Program-made: the position numbers and the translations under genes
The notes under the pieces: generated by a model
What the model saw: only the letters and a program-made list of their open reading frames with translations
Databases searched by the model: none
What the model was told of the DNA's origin: nothing
Shown here: piece by piece, positions 52,405 through 61,442 of the stretch
How positions within the stretch are numbered: position 1 is the stretch's first letter
Layout of the letters: the number at the start of each line of letters is the position of its first letter
DNA from: Pelagimonas sp017744045
GTDB lineage: Bacteria; Pseudomonadota; Alphaproteobacteria; Rhodobacterales; Rhodobacteraceae
DNA: 64,000 nt
NCBI RefSeq assembly: GCF_017744045.1
Contig: NZ_JAGHRD010000002.1
Direction: 5' to 3' (one strand)

Positions 52405-53417
52405 CCGAGGCATGCCGAGATGCGCTTGGCTGCTCGATACCGGCAAAGGGCGGCGTGGTGCAACGCGTCGCCTGCGCGCCGGATACAGCGCCGCGCCAAA
52501 GCTTTCACCTGCTGGGAGATTACCTGTCTGACCCGAATTTCTGGCCGGTCAAATATCAAGGTGCGCGCGGCACCTGTAATGCGTTTGCCGTGAATGCGGC
52601 GGTGGAGTTGGACCAGTGGCTGCGGGACAAATCGCAACCGATCACCCCGCTTTCCGAAGAATATATCTATGCCAAGATGCGTGGGATCAGCCTTACGGAT
52701 AACCGCCTCAACCTTGATCTGACGAAAAGACAGCTTGAGGAACGGAAAAAGAGCGGTGCAACCTATCTTGCGCAGGCCGTGATCGCTTTGGCTGAAAACG
52801 GTGTCTGCCGCGCCGATCTCGCGCCTTATTCGCAGCGCGGGGCAATCAATCACTATCAAAAAGAGTTCTCCGAAGAAGCCGAGGCAGATGCCGCGACCCG
52901 CCGCGCCAACCCTGCGGATCTGAGACATTACATTGTCGTGCCGGGCGATGATCAGATCTTTTTCGGACCGGAAAGATTCTGGGAACCCCCCTTGGAAAAA
53001 GACGGCGCGCCGCAGGCCTGTTCTGACATCATCTATTCTGCCCTGGCCCAAGGGGCCCCGGTCGTTGCCGGTTTCGGCGTCTTGTCACAGGTGGGAAAAG
53101 CCGCCTGGTTTGGCCTCCGCGCCTATAGGTTTGGCGGCATTCACTATCCGTCTGACAAACTGGTGCGCGAGGAAAAACTGGGGCCCTCGGGCGGTCACGC
53201 GATTTGTATCGTTGGATATGAACGTGATGAAGCCACTGGCAAAGGCTGGTTTGTCTTCCGCAACAGCTTTGGCAGTTTCGGCTTTAGCGCAGATCGCGAC
53301 GATGACGACTTGCTGCCGATCGCGATTGCGCGCGGCTATGGCTATATCTCATCCGACGATGTGGATCGCTATTGCTGGGAGCTGATGTATCGCCAGCCCG
53401 AGGCTTTGGTGTCCTAG
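52401..53417 (+). CDS. Papain-like C1-family cysteine protease
   Basis: This 338-residue protein has a papain-fold catalytic set: oxyanion Gln53 and Cys59 (KYQGARGTCNAFA), His266 (GPSGGHAICIVGYE) and Asn288 (GWFVFRNSFG). There is no signal peptide and no obvious long inhibitory propeptide, so it is probably cytosolic or activated by a partner. Two or more surface Cys near the N-terminus (EACRDALGCS) are of unknown role. The ATG lies inside the stop of the PAP2 gene (ATGA), giving translational coupling and implying a shared function. It converges with the zinc-type operon, one base between stops. Confidence 0.85.
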   Translation: MTEACRDALGCSIPAKGGVVQRVACAPDTAPRQSFHLLGDYLSDPNFWPVKYQGARGTCNAFAVNAAVELDQWLRDKSQPITPLSEEYIYAKMRGISLTDNRLNLDLTKRQLEERKKSGATYLAQAVIALAENGVCRADLAPYSQRGAINHYQKEFSEEAEADAATRRANPADLRHYIVVPGDDQIFFGPERFWEPPLEKDGAPQACSDIIYSALAQGAPVVAGFGVLSQVGKAAWFGLRAYRFGGIHYPSDKLVREEKLGPSGGHAICIVGYERDEATGKGWFVFRNSFGSFGFSADRDDDDLLPIAIARGYGYISSDDVDRYCWELMYRQPEALVS

Positions 53418-53418
53418 C

Positions 53419-53940
53419 TCAATATGTGGTCACATCAAACGGCGCAATTTCCTGCGCCGTCATGATATAGCCGATATCCGCCAGCGGAGTCGACGCTGAC
53501 GCCGTATCAAAGATCCCGGTCACTTCGACCGGGTCAAACAGCCCGTCATATTCATAGGGCGTTTCTGTCGTAACCAGGATCAATTGGTTCGCCGGAGGCG
53601 GGGGCACATGGATGCAGGCACCAACAAATGGGGCCAAAATGAACATGGTGATCCCCTGCCCCGTCAGATCCAGTGGTACAACGAAGCCGGGAATGCGGAC
53701 CACGGAGCCGTTGAACTTCTGCGTCACCGCCTCAGCCTTTTCTTGCTCAAACCCGCTGGATAGTTCACCGTGATTGATAACACCCAATTCGCGCAGGTCT
53801 TTCATCAACAAAGCGAAATCCGGGTCAGGGACCAAATCCCCCCAATCCAATGCGATCACATCCGGCTTGGCCAATCCACGCCCAGCAACCACGCCAAAAG
53901 ACGTTGCAAGCAGTGTCAATAAAGCCTGTCTGCGGTTCAT
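53419..53940 (-). CDS. DUF3299 secreted protein, last gene of the zinc-type operon
   Basis: This 173-residue protein starts MNRRQALLTLLATSFGVVAG (signal peptide, possibly Tat-like with a weak RR). The core has FVVPLDLTGQGITMFILAPF and VGACIHVPPPPANQLILV, the DUF3299 signature with a conserved Cys-x-His. In Vibrio such proteins sit at the end of the zrgABCDE zinc operon. Function unknown; a zinc chaperone or envelope partner is a guess. ATG 53940 has GGGAC ahead; it lies 13 bases after the preceding gene. Confidence 0.82.
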   Translation of the reverse strand: MNRRQALLTLLATSFGVVAGRGLAKPDVIALDWGDLVPDPDFALLMKDLRELGVINHGELSSGFEQEKAEAVTQKFNGSVVRIPGFVVPLDLTGQGITMFILAPFVGACIHVPPPPANQLILVTTETPYEYDGLFDPVEVTGIFDTASASTPLADIGYIMTAQEIAPFDVTTY

Positions 53941-53953
53941 CGCTTGTCCCATC

Positions 53954-54976
53954 TCAATCAATCGCCAAGCCAGATTTCTGTGCGATACCAATATATTGGT
54001 TCGCGGCAAAGACATCGGCAATGGTTGTGGGGCGGGAAACCTGCATCGCGCGGTTCACATCTTTGGCATAGCGCCAATCAGCCCGCGCCCCAAATTGACG
54101 CGCCACGGCGGGCGCGAGGTCTGGATTGGTTTGCAGCAGCGCCGGCACCTGTGCCTCAATCGCGCGCTTAACGCGTTTGTCACCGGTTTGCCCATGGATT
54201 GCCAAAGCTTCGATCATACGCTCACGCAGCGTAACCGGGTATTGTTTCGCATCCACCATTTGACGCACGACCATGTCGACCCCTTGCGCGCCTTTGAGTT
54301 CAATCAAAGCCGTTGCATAGGCCCCAAGATAGGGCAGATCGCGCGTGATACCTTTGGCCAGCCCTTCTTGAAGGCGGCCGGCATAAGACGCATCGCCAGA
54401 CAACCCCGTCATTAGCACGCGAATAGGCTCAAGATCCTCATCTGAGCTGAGCTTGTCAGTTTGCAAAAACGTCATCCGCGGCAGACGAAGATTGCGCAGC
54501 AGACCGTAATCCGCCCGGTCCAACTCCAACAATGCGAGGCGGCGAATATCCGGGTTGTTGCTGTTCAGGTGTTTGGCAAAAAGCTGGAACCGGCCTTGAT
54601 CACCGTCGTAAAGCCAAGTTTCGCGTTGCGCGATCACCCGTTTCACCAGCTTTTCATAACCAGGATCCAAAACCGCCAATTGCGTCCAAGGGCCATAGGC
54701 CCCGTCGCGCGCGTATAAGAGCTTGGCGCGCTGGGAGCGGGCCAGAAACGCCTTGGTTTCGTTGTCCAAGCCGGCTGGAAGGGCGACAGCTTGGCTTGGG
54801 CCGACCAGACCAGAGACCACCCGCACCCCCTGCCCGTCCGCCGTCGGGCGCGCCAGAACCACATGTTCGCTGGCAAGCAGAAAATCGACAAGCGTTGGGT
54901 CAGGCACATAGCTGTGAAAGGCGCAGGCATGTATCTGCTGTGGTGCCACCACCGCCAAGGCAAGCGCCAAACCCAT
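53954..54976 (-). CDS. Secreted helical-repeat-like protein of the zinc-type operon
   Basis: I do not recognise a named domain. From ATG 54976 it is 340 residues with a signal peptide (MGLALALAVVAPQQIHACAF). A TTG at 55006 would add a basic n-region (MRRLKNSLRN) and is equally likely. The body has short helical repeats resembling HEAT-type segments (RRLALLELDRADYGLLRNL, LGAYATALIELKGAQGVDMV). It sits fourth in the DUF2796-ABC operon, where the Vibrio counterpart is also an uncharacterised protein. It is 13 bases before the DUF3299 gene. Confidence 0.75.
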   Translation of the reverse strand: MGLALALAVVAPQQIHACAFHSYVPDPTLVDFLLASEHVVLARPTADGQGVRVVSGLVGPSQAVALPAGLDNETKAFLARSQRAKLLYARDGAYGPWTQLAVLDPGYEKLVKRVIAQRETWLYDGDQGRFQLFAKHLNSNNPDIRRLALLELDRADYGLLRNLRLPRMTFLQTDKLSSDEDLEPIRVLMTGLSGDASYAGRLQEGLAKGITRDLPYLGAYATALIELKGAQGVDMVVRQMVDAKQYPVTLRERMIEALAIHGQTGDKRVKRAIEAQVPALLQTNPDLAPAVARQFGARADWRYAKDVNRAMQVSRPTTIADVFAANQYIGIAQKSGLAID

Positions 54977-55011
54977 GTTTCGAAGACTGTTCTTGAGGCG
55001 TCGCAAAACTT

Positions 55012-56262
55012 TTAGACCCTGATTTGCATCCCATCCGCCAATGACAAACGATAGGCCCGGAGCGCAGGGGCCAGGCTGGCCAAAATGGCGGCGACTATGA
55101 CCCAACCCAAGAGAATGCCCTCATCGCGCGTCAAAGGCGATATGTCCAAGTATAACCCAAATTGCGCATCCACATAGGGGCGTGCCCAAAACAACCCGGC
55201 ATAAAGCAATATTACGCCCAAGATCACGGCCATGAGGCTCATGAATACGGCCTCGGCCATCAACAGGGCAAAGATGGTCCGGGGCCCCGCCCCCAAGGTT
55301 CGCAAAATCGCCATCTCGCGCCGTCGCTCGTTCAACCCGGAAAACACCATGGCGACCATGCCCATCAGGGCCGTGACAACAACCATGGCCGAAACGCCCA
55401 TCAGTGCGGTTTCGGCCACGCTGATCACCTCCCACAATTCGGCCAGCGCCACCCCGGGTATGATGGCCAATAAAGGCTCTTGGGCATAATCGTTAACCCA
55501 GCGTTGCATGCCAAACACTTGGAGACGGGATTCAAGCCCGACCAACGCCGCCGTGATCGCCTTGGGGCGCAGATCCATCGCTCGGACGTCTTCGGCGGAA
55601 ATCGGATTACCACTCCGCGCGCCGCCTTGCCAATCCACATGAATGGCTTCAATCGCTTCGAGGCTCACAAAAACGGAGCGATCGACCGGCGTTCCGGTCT
55701 TTTCCAAAATCCCAGACACACGAAATGGTTTGTCATCGTGATGCACAAATGAGGCAATGCCATGGGCAACAACGATGGATTGACCAACCTCATAACCCAG
55801 CGATTTCGCCACATCGGCCCCTATAACGGCGTCAAACAGGTCGTCAAACCGCTGCCCCTTGGCCAGTTCCAATGATCGGTCACGGCGGTACTTGTATCGG
55901 TCAAAAAAGGCCGTGGTCGTGCCCAGCACGCGAAAACCGCGATGGCTATCGCCAAGGGACATCGGCACGCTCCAGGCGACCTCAGGTCGCGCGGCAATAT
56001 CCTGATAGCTTTCCCAACTGACATTGTTGGTGGCGTTACCAATGCGAAAGACCGAATAAAGCAGCAATTGCACGCTGCCTGACCGCGCCCCGATGATAAG
56101 ATCCGTGCCGGAAATCGTGTCGGCAAAGCTGTCCTTGGCCCCGGTCCTGACCTTTTCAACACCAAGGAACAAAGCGACCGACAGCGCCATGGCGAACACC
56201 GTCAGGCCAACAGTCAGACGGCGGCTGAGCAGCGATAAAACGGCGAGTCGCAGGAGGATCAT
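55012..56262 (-). CDS. ABC transporter permease, MacB/FtsX type
   Basis: This 416-residue inner-membrane protein has an N-terminal helix (RRLTVGLTVFAMALSVALFL), a large periplasmic domain (about 40-270) and three C-terminal FtsX-like helices (GVSAMVVVTALMGMVAMVFS, then LLMAEAVFMSLMAVILGVIL, then a last one before the end). The loop GLNERRREMAILRTLGAGPR is the family's conserved coupling segment. Such permeases usually move or release substances at the membrane by mechanotransmission rather than forming a pore. The start overlaps the ATPase stop by four bases. Confidence 0.93.
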   Translation of the reverse strand: MILLRLAVLSLLSRRLTVGLTVFAMALSVALFLGVEKVRTGAKDSFADTISGTDLIIGARSGSVQLLLYSVFRIGNATNNVSWESYQDIAARPEVAWSVPMSLGDSHRGFRVLGTTTAFFDRYKYRRDRSLELAKGQRFDDLFDAVIGADVAKSLGYEVGQSIVVAHGIASFVHHDDKPFRVSGILEKTGTPVDRSVFVSLEAIEAIHVDWQGGARSGNPISAEDVRAMDLRPKAITAALVGLESRLQVFGMQRWVNDYAQEPLLAIIPGVALAELWEVISVAETALMGVSAMVVVTALMGMVAMVFSGLNERRREMAILRTLGAGPRTIFALLMAEAVFMSLMAVILGVILLYAGLFWARPYVDAQFGLYLDISPLTRDEGILLGWVIVAAILASLAPALRAYRLSLADGMQIRV

Positions 56263-56972
56263 ACAATGTCACCTCTCTGAGAAAGCTCTGCCATGGAAAT
56301 GCTGCGGTCAAAGTGTTGCGCCAAGCGGGTGTCATGGCTGACCATCAACAAGGTGGCATTCGCAGCCTCAACCTGTTCGATCAACAGGTCGACAAAGGCG
56401 GATTGGCTGGCCGCGTCCAGCGCTGAGGTCGGTTCATCCGCGATCACCACGCTTGGGCCGCCGATCAAAGCACGTGCAACGGCAACACGTTGCTGTTGTC
56501 CGGTGCTGAGGTCAGAGGTTGCGGCTTTGCTTACCTGCGCCTCGCTTAACCCCAAAGCTTGGCACAATCTCAAAGCTTCCTTCCGAGGGGCGCTCACCCT
56601 CTGGCTCCGCTTGGCTGAGAAAGACAGAGGCAATAGGATATTTTCCAAGGGGGAAGCATAGGGAAGCAGGTTAAATTGTTGAAAGATCAACCCGATCTGA
56701 TCGGCGCGCAGCCGGTCTTTTTGACGAGCGGATAAACTGGTTAAGTCCGTGCCATTGACCTCTAATTGCCCCGCATCCGGCGTCACAATCCCGCAAATGA
56801 GGCTTAGCAAAGTGGATTTGCCCGCCCCGCTTTCACCGAACAGAAAAACCTTTTCTCCTGTCGTGATTTCGAATTGCGGAATATCGAGGGAAAAACCATG
56901 TTTGCCCTTCCAGTCAAAGGCAATATCCCGAAGCCTGATCGCAGGACACGTGTCAGGCTTGGGTTCAGACAT
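56259..56972 (-). CDS. ABC transporter ATP-binding protein, LolD/MacB type
   Basis: This 237-residue ATPase has Walker A GESGAGKS, a Q-loop in IGLIFQQFNLLPY, signature LSTGQQQRVAVARAL, Walker B VVIADEPTSALD and switch His in VSHDTRL. It pairs with the FtsX-like permease downstream. Its start is three bases after the DUF2796 stop, so it is translated from the same message. The LolD-like type plus the His-rich partner points to metal-related transport or envelope release. Confidence 0.95.
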   Translation of the reverse strand: MSEPKPDTCPAIRLRDIAFDWKGKHGFSLDIPQFEITTGEKVFLFGESGAGKSTLLSLICGIVTPDAGQLEVNGTDLTSLSARQKDRLRADQIGLIFQQFNLLPYASPLENILLPLSFSAKRSQRVSAPRKEALRLCQALGLSEAQVSKAATSDLSTGQQQRVAVARALIGGPSVVIADEPTSALDAASQSAFVDLLIEQVEAANATLLMVSHDTRLAQHFDRSISMAELSQRGDIV

Positions 56973-56975
56973 GAT

Positions 56976-57578
56976 TTACCTCAGTTTGAGTTCCGGCTGA
57001 TCCGCGGACGCTTCCAGCAGCTTGGCGCCCGTCTCATCGATGAATTGGACATGTAACTCCTTGGCATTTTTGAAGGCGGAAAAATAGCCCAAAGAGATCT
57101 CATCAATGGCTGCTGTGTTCTGACAGGTCAGCACGTACTCGGCGTGAAACTCTGAGTGCTGCGCATTTTCATGATCAGCATGATCATGCGAGTCTTCGTG
57201 ATCATGATGGTCCTCATGATCGCCGTGCCCATGTTCCTCGTGATCCTCGTCATGCTCGCCATTGTGCAACTCCGCCACGGATTTGGTGACGAGGCAGTCA
57301 GCGGCTTCGGGCAATTGAAACACGTTCAAAGGCTCTGACAAGGCGGTCAATGCAGCTGCTATGGCATCCTTGTCATTTTGGGATTCTGGCACGTGTTCAA
57401 AGCCAACAATATCAAAACCTGGAACCTCAAGTTCTAATGCGATTTCAGAGCCTTCCACGGCAATGTTCAACTTACCCTCGCCATGCACATGCGCATCGAG
57501 ATCGCGTTGGGTGTCTGCCTGTGACGCCAAAGGGACAAGCGCCAGAGACGTGGACAGCAGAAGAGTTTTAAAGGTCAT
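56976..57578 (-). CDS. DUF2796 His-rich periplasmic protein (ZrgA-like)
   Basis: This 200-residue precursor has a signal peptide (MTFKTLLLSTSLALVPLASQ, cleaved near QADTQ) and starts the mature chain with DLDAHVHGEGKLNIAVEGS, the DUF2796 signature. Residues about 106-145 are a His/Asp/Glu-rich tract (EHGHGDHEDHHDHEDSHDH). Vibrio ZrgA is a periplasmic zinc-binding member, so zinc binding is the likely role. It is the first gene of a five-gene operon and has a Zur-like palindrome 33 bases upstream. Confidence 0.88.
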   Translation of the reverse strand: MTFKTLLLSTSLALVPLASQADTQRDLDAHVHGEGKLNIAVEGSEIALELEVPGFDIVGFEHVPESQNDKDAIAAALTALSEPLNVFQLPEAADCLVTKSVAELHNGEHDEDHEEHGHGDHEDHHDHEDSHDHADHENAQHSEFHAEYVLTCQNTAAIDEISLGYFSAFKNAKELHVQFIDETGAKLLEASADQPELKLR

Positions 57579-57610
57579 GCGAATGCTCCGAAACCAATAC
57601 AGGTGAGGAT

Positions 57611-57629
57611 TTGTTATAGTATCACATAA
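57611..57629 (-). promoter_or_regulatory. Zur-like operator upstream of the zinc-type operon
   Basis: The minus strand reads ATGTGATACTATAACAAA; its core GTGATACTATAAC agrees at 11 of 13 positions with the common Zur box GTTATAWTATAAC. It lies between the molybdoenzyme stop and the DUF2796 start, where the operon promoter must be. Repression by zinc-bound Zur is inferred. Confidence 0.65.
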
Positions 57630-57681
57630 CGCACCGCAAATGGTCTAAGGGACACTGGCAATTCTCTGCCAGTGTCTCCCC

Positions 57682-59946
57682 CTAACCCGTCAACAGTTCT
57701 ACATTGACCAATGCCGTATGGGCGCTGCACCCCTGCCCCAATTGTGACGTGCCCACATCCAAGGTCAGCACATTTGGATTGCCGTTTTGGTCGATATTGT
57801 CCTGAGCGTCTCCAAACCACGCGCCAGTCGGCAGCGCCACAACGCCCTGCAAAATGTCGTCACTCACCTTGGCGCGGGCCCGGCAGGCACCGCGACTGTT
57901 AAAGACGCGCACCAAATCACCGCTCGAAATGTTTCGGGCGGTGGCGTCCACCGCGTTTATGACAAGTGTTTCCGGGCGCGCACCCTCATTGTCCTGAAGC
58001 GCCGCCTCTAGCTGGCTGTGCAATTTGTCCCCCGGCTGAGGAGAGACCATGTGCAGCGGTGCCTGCTCATCCGCTGATCCCATCCACTCCGACGGTGGCA
58101 ACCATTTCGGGTGACCGGCGCAATCCGCGTATCCAAAACCGGCGATGGTCTCTGAGAAGATCTCGATCTTGCCCGAAGGTGTGCCAAGCGGGTTTGCCTC
58201 CGGATCTTCTCGGAATTTGGCCAGCAGTGTCGGGACATATTCTTTTTGAACGATGGGCAGTTCGACCCAATTGCGGTCGCGCAACTCATCCAAATCAGGC
58301 ACGTCAATTCCCGCGCTTTGCGCCTTTTCGACATAACTCTGATACAGGTGCCCCAGCCAGTCGCCACTGCTGCGCCCTTCGCTAAAGGCCTCACCAGCTT
58401 GCAATCGCTGCGCCAGCCCCCAAAAGATGTCGTAATCGTCGCGCGCACCATATTGAGGCGGCACAAGAGCGGGCATGTGAAACAGGTAGTTATCCATGCC
58501 CGAGCGCCCGATATCCTCGCGCTCATATGGTGTTGTGGCAGGAAAGACGATATCGGCGCGTTTCGCCGTCGCCGTCCACCAGGGCTCGTTCACAATCACA
58601 CAATCAGGATGCTGCCAGGCTTTGTGCAACTCCTTTAAATCCTGATGGTGGTGATAGGGGTTGCCACCCGCCCAGTAGATCAGCTTGATATCCGGGTAAG
58701 TCTTTGTTTCACCGTTGAATTCATAGCGACCACCGGGATTGCGCAGCATATCCCCGATACGGGCAACGGGGATGAAATCCTTGATCGGGTTTTGCCCCTG
58801 ATCAAAGGTCATGCCTCGCATCGGTTTCATCGCCTTGCCGATCCCGCCAATCGCGCCATAGCCATAGCCGATCCCACGCCCGGGCAAGCCGATTTGCCCA
58901 ATCATCGCGCCAAGAACCGCTGACATCCAATAGGGTTGCTCGCCGTGTTCCGCGCGCTGTAATGACCAGGCCGTGGTGATCATCGTCCGGCCACGCGCCA
59001 TGCGCCGCGCCAGATCGCGGATGGTGTCTGCATCAACACCACATAGGGGCACCGCCCAATCCGGCGTTTTGGCGATCCCGTCATGCTCGCCCATCAGGTA
59101 CGGGCGAAACCGTTCGAATCCTGTGGTGTATTTGTTCAGGAAATCACGGTCGCTCAACCCTTCGCTTTCCAGCACATGGGCAAGGGCCAGCATCAGGGCC
59201 GTGTCGCCGGCGGGCTTGCAGGGGATCCATTCGCTCCCCGCGATTCCATCGCTGCGCTGCGGACCAATATTGATAAAGCGAATGCCCTTGTCGGCGTATT
59301 TGGCGAACCAATCGGCGGTGTCATGTTCCGTCACCCCGCCCATACTGACCTGCGCGTTCTTGGTGTTGATGCCGCCAAACATCACAATCGTATCGGCATT
59401 TTCACCAATCGATTGCCAGCTTTCCTGGCAATCATAGGTGTATTGAAGGAACGGCATCCCCAGCACATGGGGCATGATTGCCTGCGCGCAGCCGGTGGAA
59501 TAGCTGCCAAAGGACGACACATAGCCGCCAATCTTGTTCAGAAACCGGTGCACCTGGCTTTGCGCATGGTGGAACCGACCGGCTGAGCTCCAACCATAGG
59601 AACCGCCATAGATCGCCTGATTGCCATGCTCTTGCCGAATACGGTCGATCTCAGCGGCCGCGATGTCGAGCGCTTCGTCCCAGGGCAGTTCCACATAATC
59701 ACCATCACCCCGCCCTGCCCGGTCGCGATTGTTCAACCAGGCGCGACGGATCGAGGGCTGTTTGACACGCAATTCGTGATGCACAGCAGCGGGCACAACG
59801 GCCGGTATTCCCGAGGGGTTGGGGTCTTTGTGGAAAGGGCGTGCGGCGATGATCTGACCGTTTTGAACATCAATTTCCATTGCCCCCCAATGGCTGGAGG
59901 TGACACGGGTTTCAATCGTACCGTTTTCAGAATTGTTTTTCGCCAT
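57682..59946 (-). CDS. BisC/TorZ-type molybdopterin oxidoreductase (DMSO reductase family), cytosolic
   Basis: This 754-residue enzyme has the bis-MGD fold: PWDEALDIAAAEIDRIRQ, SYGWSSAGRFHHAQSQVHRF, GSYSTGCAQAIMPHV with the Mo-ligand Ser, WAGGNPYHHHQDLKELHKAW and ATTPYEREDIGRSGMDN. No N-terminal Fe-S Cys motif and no Tat leader are present, as in biotin-sulfoxide reductase. It may reduce S- or N-oxides such as biotin sulfoxide, methionine sulfoxide or TMAO. ATG 59946 is chosen over 60042, since the latter lies in the aroG terminator. It stands apart from the zinc operon. Confidence 0.9.
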   Translation of the reverse strand: MAKNNSENGTIETRVTSSHWGAMEIDVQNGQIIAARPFHKDPNPSGIPAVVPAAVHHELRVKQPSIRRAWLNNRDRAGRGDGDYVELPWDEALDIAAAEIDRIRQEHGNQAIYGGSYGWSSAGRFHHAQSQVHRFLNKIGGYVSSFGSYSTGCAQAIMPHVLGMPFLQYTYDCQESWQSIGENADTIVMFGGINTKNAQVSMGGVTEHDTADWFAKYADKGIRFINIGPQRSDGIAGSEWIPCKPAGDTALMLALAHVLESEGLSDRDFLNKYTTGFERFRPYLMGEHDGIAKTPDWAVPLCGVDADTIRDLARRMARGRTMITTAWSLQRAEHGEQPYWMSAVLGAMIGQIGLPGRGIGYGYGAIGGIGKAMKPMRGMTFDQGQNPIKDFIPVARIGDMLRNPGGRYEFNGETKTYPDIKLIYWAGGNPYHHHQDLKELHKAWQHPDCVIVNEPWWTATAKRADIVFPATTPYEREDIGRSGMDNYLFHMPALVPPQYGARDDYDIFWGLAQRLQAGEAFSEGRSSGDWLGHLYQSYVEKAQSAGIDVPDLDELRDRNWVELPIVQKEYVPTLLAKFREDPEANPLGTPSGKIEIFSETIAGFGYADCAGHPKWLPPSEWMGSADEQAPLHMVSPQPGDKLHSQLEAALQDNEGARPETLVINAVDATARNISSGDLVRVFNSRGACRARAKVSDDILQGVVALPTGAWFGDAQDNIDQNGNPNVLTLDVGTSQLGQGCSAHTALVNVELLTG

Positions 59947-60010
59947 ACCACATGCCCTCCGCACCTGTCGGGACCAAGTCTTGCGCGCGGGTTTCACTGA
60001 AATCCAGACC

Positions 60011-60047
60011 AAAAACGCAAAAACCCCACGGCTTACCGCCATGGGGT
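60011..60047 (-). terminator. Terminator of aroG
   Basis: On the minus strand ACCCCATGG pairs with CCGTGGGGT (60023-60047, one G-T pair) and is followed by TTTTTGCGTTTTT. It is 25 bases after the DAHP synthase stop. Confidence 0.85.
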
Positions 60048-60071
60048 CATCACATTCTGTTTCAGATCGGT

Positions 60072-61442
60072 TTAGGCCGATTCGGCCACCAAACCGGCCT
60101 CGCGGCGCTTGGTAAGCTCTTCACCAACCAAGAAGGCGAGTTCGAGCGATTGCGACGCGTTCAGGCGCGGATCACAGGCGGTGTGATAACGATCCGAGAG
60201 GTTCTCTTCGGTCACGTCACGCACGCCGCCGGTGCATTCGGTCACATCCAAGCCGGTCATTTCGAAATGCACACCGCCGGGGATGGTGCCTTCGGCATTA
60301 TGCACACCAAAGAAGTCCTGAACCTCGCGCAGAACGGAATCGAATGGGCGGGTCTTGTAACCGGTGGCGGATTTGATCGTGTTGCCATGCATCGGATCAC
60401 AGACCCACGTGACATTGGCCCCTTCTTCCTGCACGGCTTTGACCAGACGCGGCAGATGTTCCGCCACTTTGCCAGCCCCGAAACGCGCGATCAGTGTCAG
60501 CTTGCCCTCTTCGTTCTCTGGATTCAGCTTGGCCATCAGCACCTTGAGGTCTTCAGCGGTGGTGGTCGGGCCACATTTCAGGCCGACCGGGTTCAGCACA
60601 CCGCTGGCAAATTCCACATGGGCACCATCGGGCTGACGGGTGCGGTCGCCGATCCAGATCATGTGACCAGAGCCTGCCAGCCACTTGCCAGAGGTGGAAT
60701 CAAGACGGGTCAGGGCCTCTTCATATTCCAACAGCAGCGATTCATGGCTGGTGTAGAAATCGACGGTCTGCAAGGAATGCAAACGATCCGAGGTCACGCC
60801 TGCCGCCTTCATGAAATCAAGCGTGTCGCTGATACGACCAGCCATTTCACGATAGCGCGCAGCCTTTTCACCTTCGACGAAACCCAAAGTCCAGGCATGG
60901 ACCTGATGCACATCGGCATAGCCCCCGGTGGAAAACGCGCGCAGCAGGTTCAGCGTTGCCGCTGCCTGCGTATAAGCCTGCAGCATTTTCTTGGGGTCGG
61001 GAATGCGGGCTTCGGGGGTAAAGGCCAACTCATTGATGATGTCGCCACGATAGCTGGGCAGTTCCACGCCATCCACGGTCTCAGTTGGCGCGCTGCGTGG
61101 TTTGGCAAACTGGCCCGCCATGCGACCCACTTTGACCACCGGAACCTTGGCCCCATAGGTCAAAACCATCGCCATTTGCAGCATGACCTTGAACGTGTCG
61201 CGGATACCATCCGCGCTGAATTGCTCAAAGCTTTCGGCGCAATCGCCGCCCTGAAGCAAGAAAGCCTCGCCACGTGATGCGGCCCCCAAAGCCTCCTTGA
61301 GGCGGCGGGCTTCACCGGCAAAAACCAGCGGCGGAAATTGCGACAGTTGCGCCTCGACGGCGTGTAGGGCATCGGCGTCCGTATAGTCCGGCATCTGAAT
61401 CCGCGGCTTGTTGCGCCAATTCGATTTCTGCCACTCGGTCAT
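60072..61442 (-). CDS. aroG: Class II 3-deoxy-7-phosphoheptulonate (DAHP) synthase
   Basis: DAHP synthase joins PEP and erythrose-4-phosphate, the first shikimate step. The 456-residue plant-type (class II) enzyme begins MTEWQKSNWRNKPRIQMPDY and has GEAFLLQGGDCAESF, VVKVGRMAGQFAKPRS, TCG-like WVCDPMHGNTIKS and GGVHFEMTGLDVTECTGG. GGAG ahead supports ATG 61442. Alphaproteobacteria commonly use class II only. aroQ of the same pathway is at 3.1 kb. It has its own terminator. Confidence 0.97.
   Translation of the reverse strand: MTEWQKSNWRNKPRIQMPDYTDADALHAVEAQLSQFPPLVFAGEARRLKEALGAASRGEAFLLQGGDCAESFEQFSADGIRDTFKVMLQMAMVLTYGAKVPVVKVGRMAGQFAKPRSAPTETVDGVELPSYRGDIINELAFTPEARIPDPKKMLQAYTQAAATLNLLRAFSTGGYADVHQVHAWTLGFVEGEKAARYREMAGRISDTLDFMKAAGVTSDRLHSLQTVDFYTSHESLLLEYEEALTRLDSTSGKWLAGSGHMIWIGDRTRQPDGAHVEFASGVLNPVGLKCGPTTTAEDLKVLMAKLNPENEEGKLTLIARFGAGKVAEHLPRLVKAVQEEGANVTWVCDPMHGNTIKSATGYKTRPFDSVLREVQDFFGVHNAEGTIPGGVHFEMTGLDVTECTGGVRDVTEENLSDRYHTACDPRLNASQSLELAFLVGEELTKRREAGLVAESA

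Noticed and set aside
59105..59125. tRNA-like GTTCGAATCC motif
   Set aside because: It is inside the molybdoenzyme coding sequence and there is no acceptor stem or anticodon arm around it.
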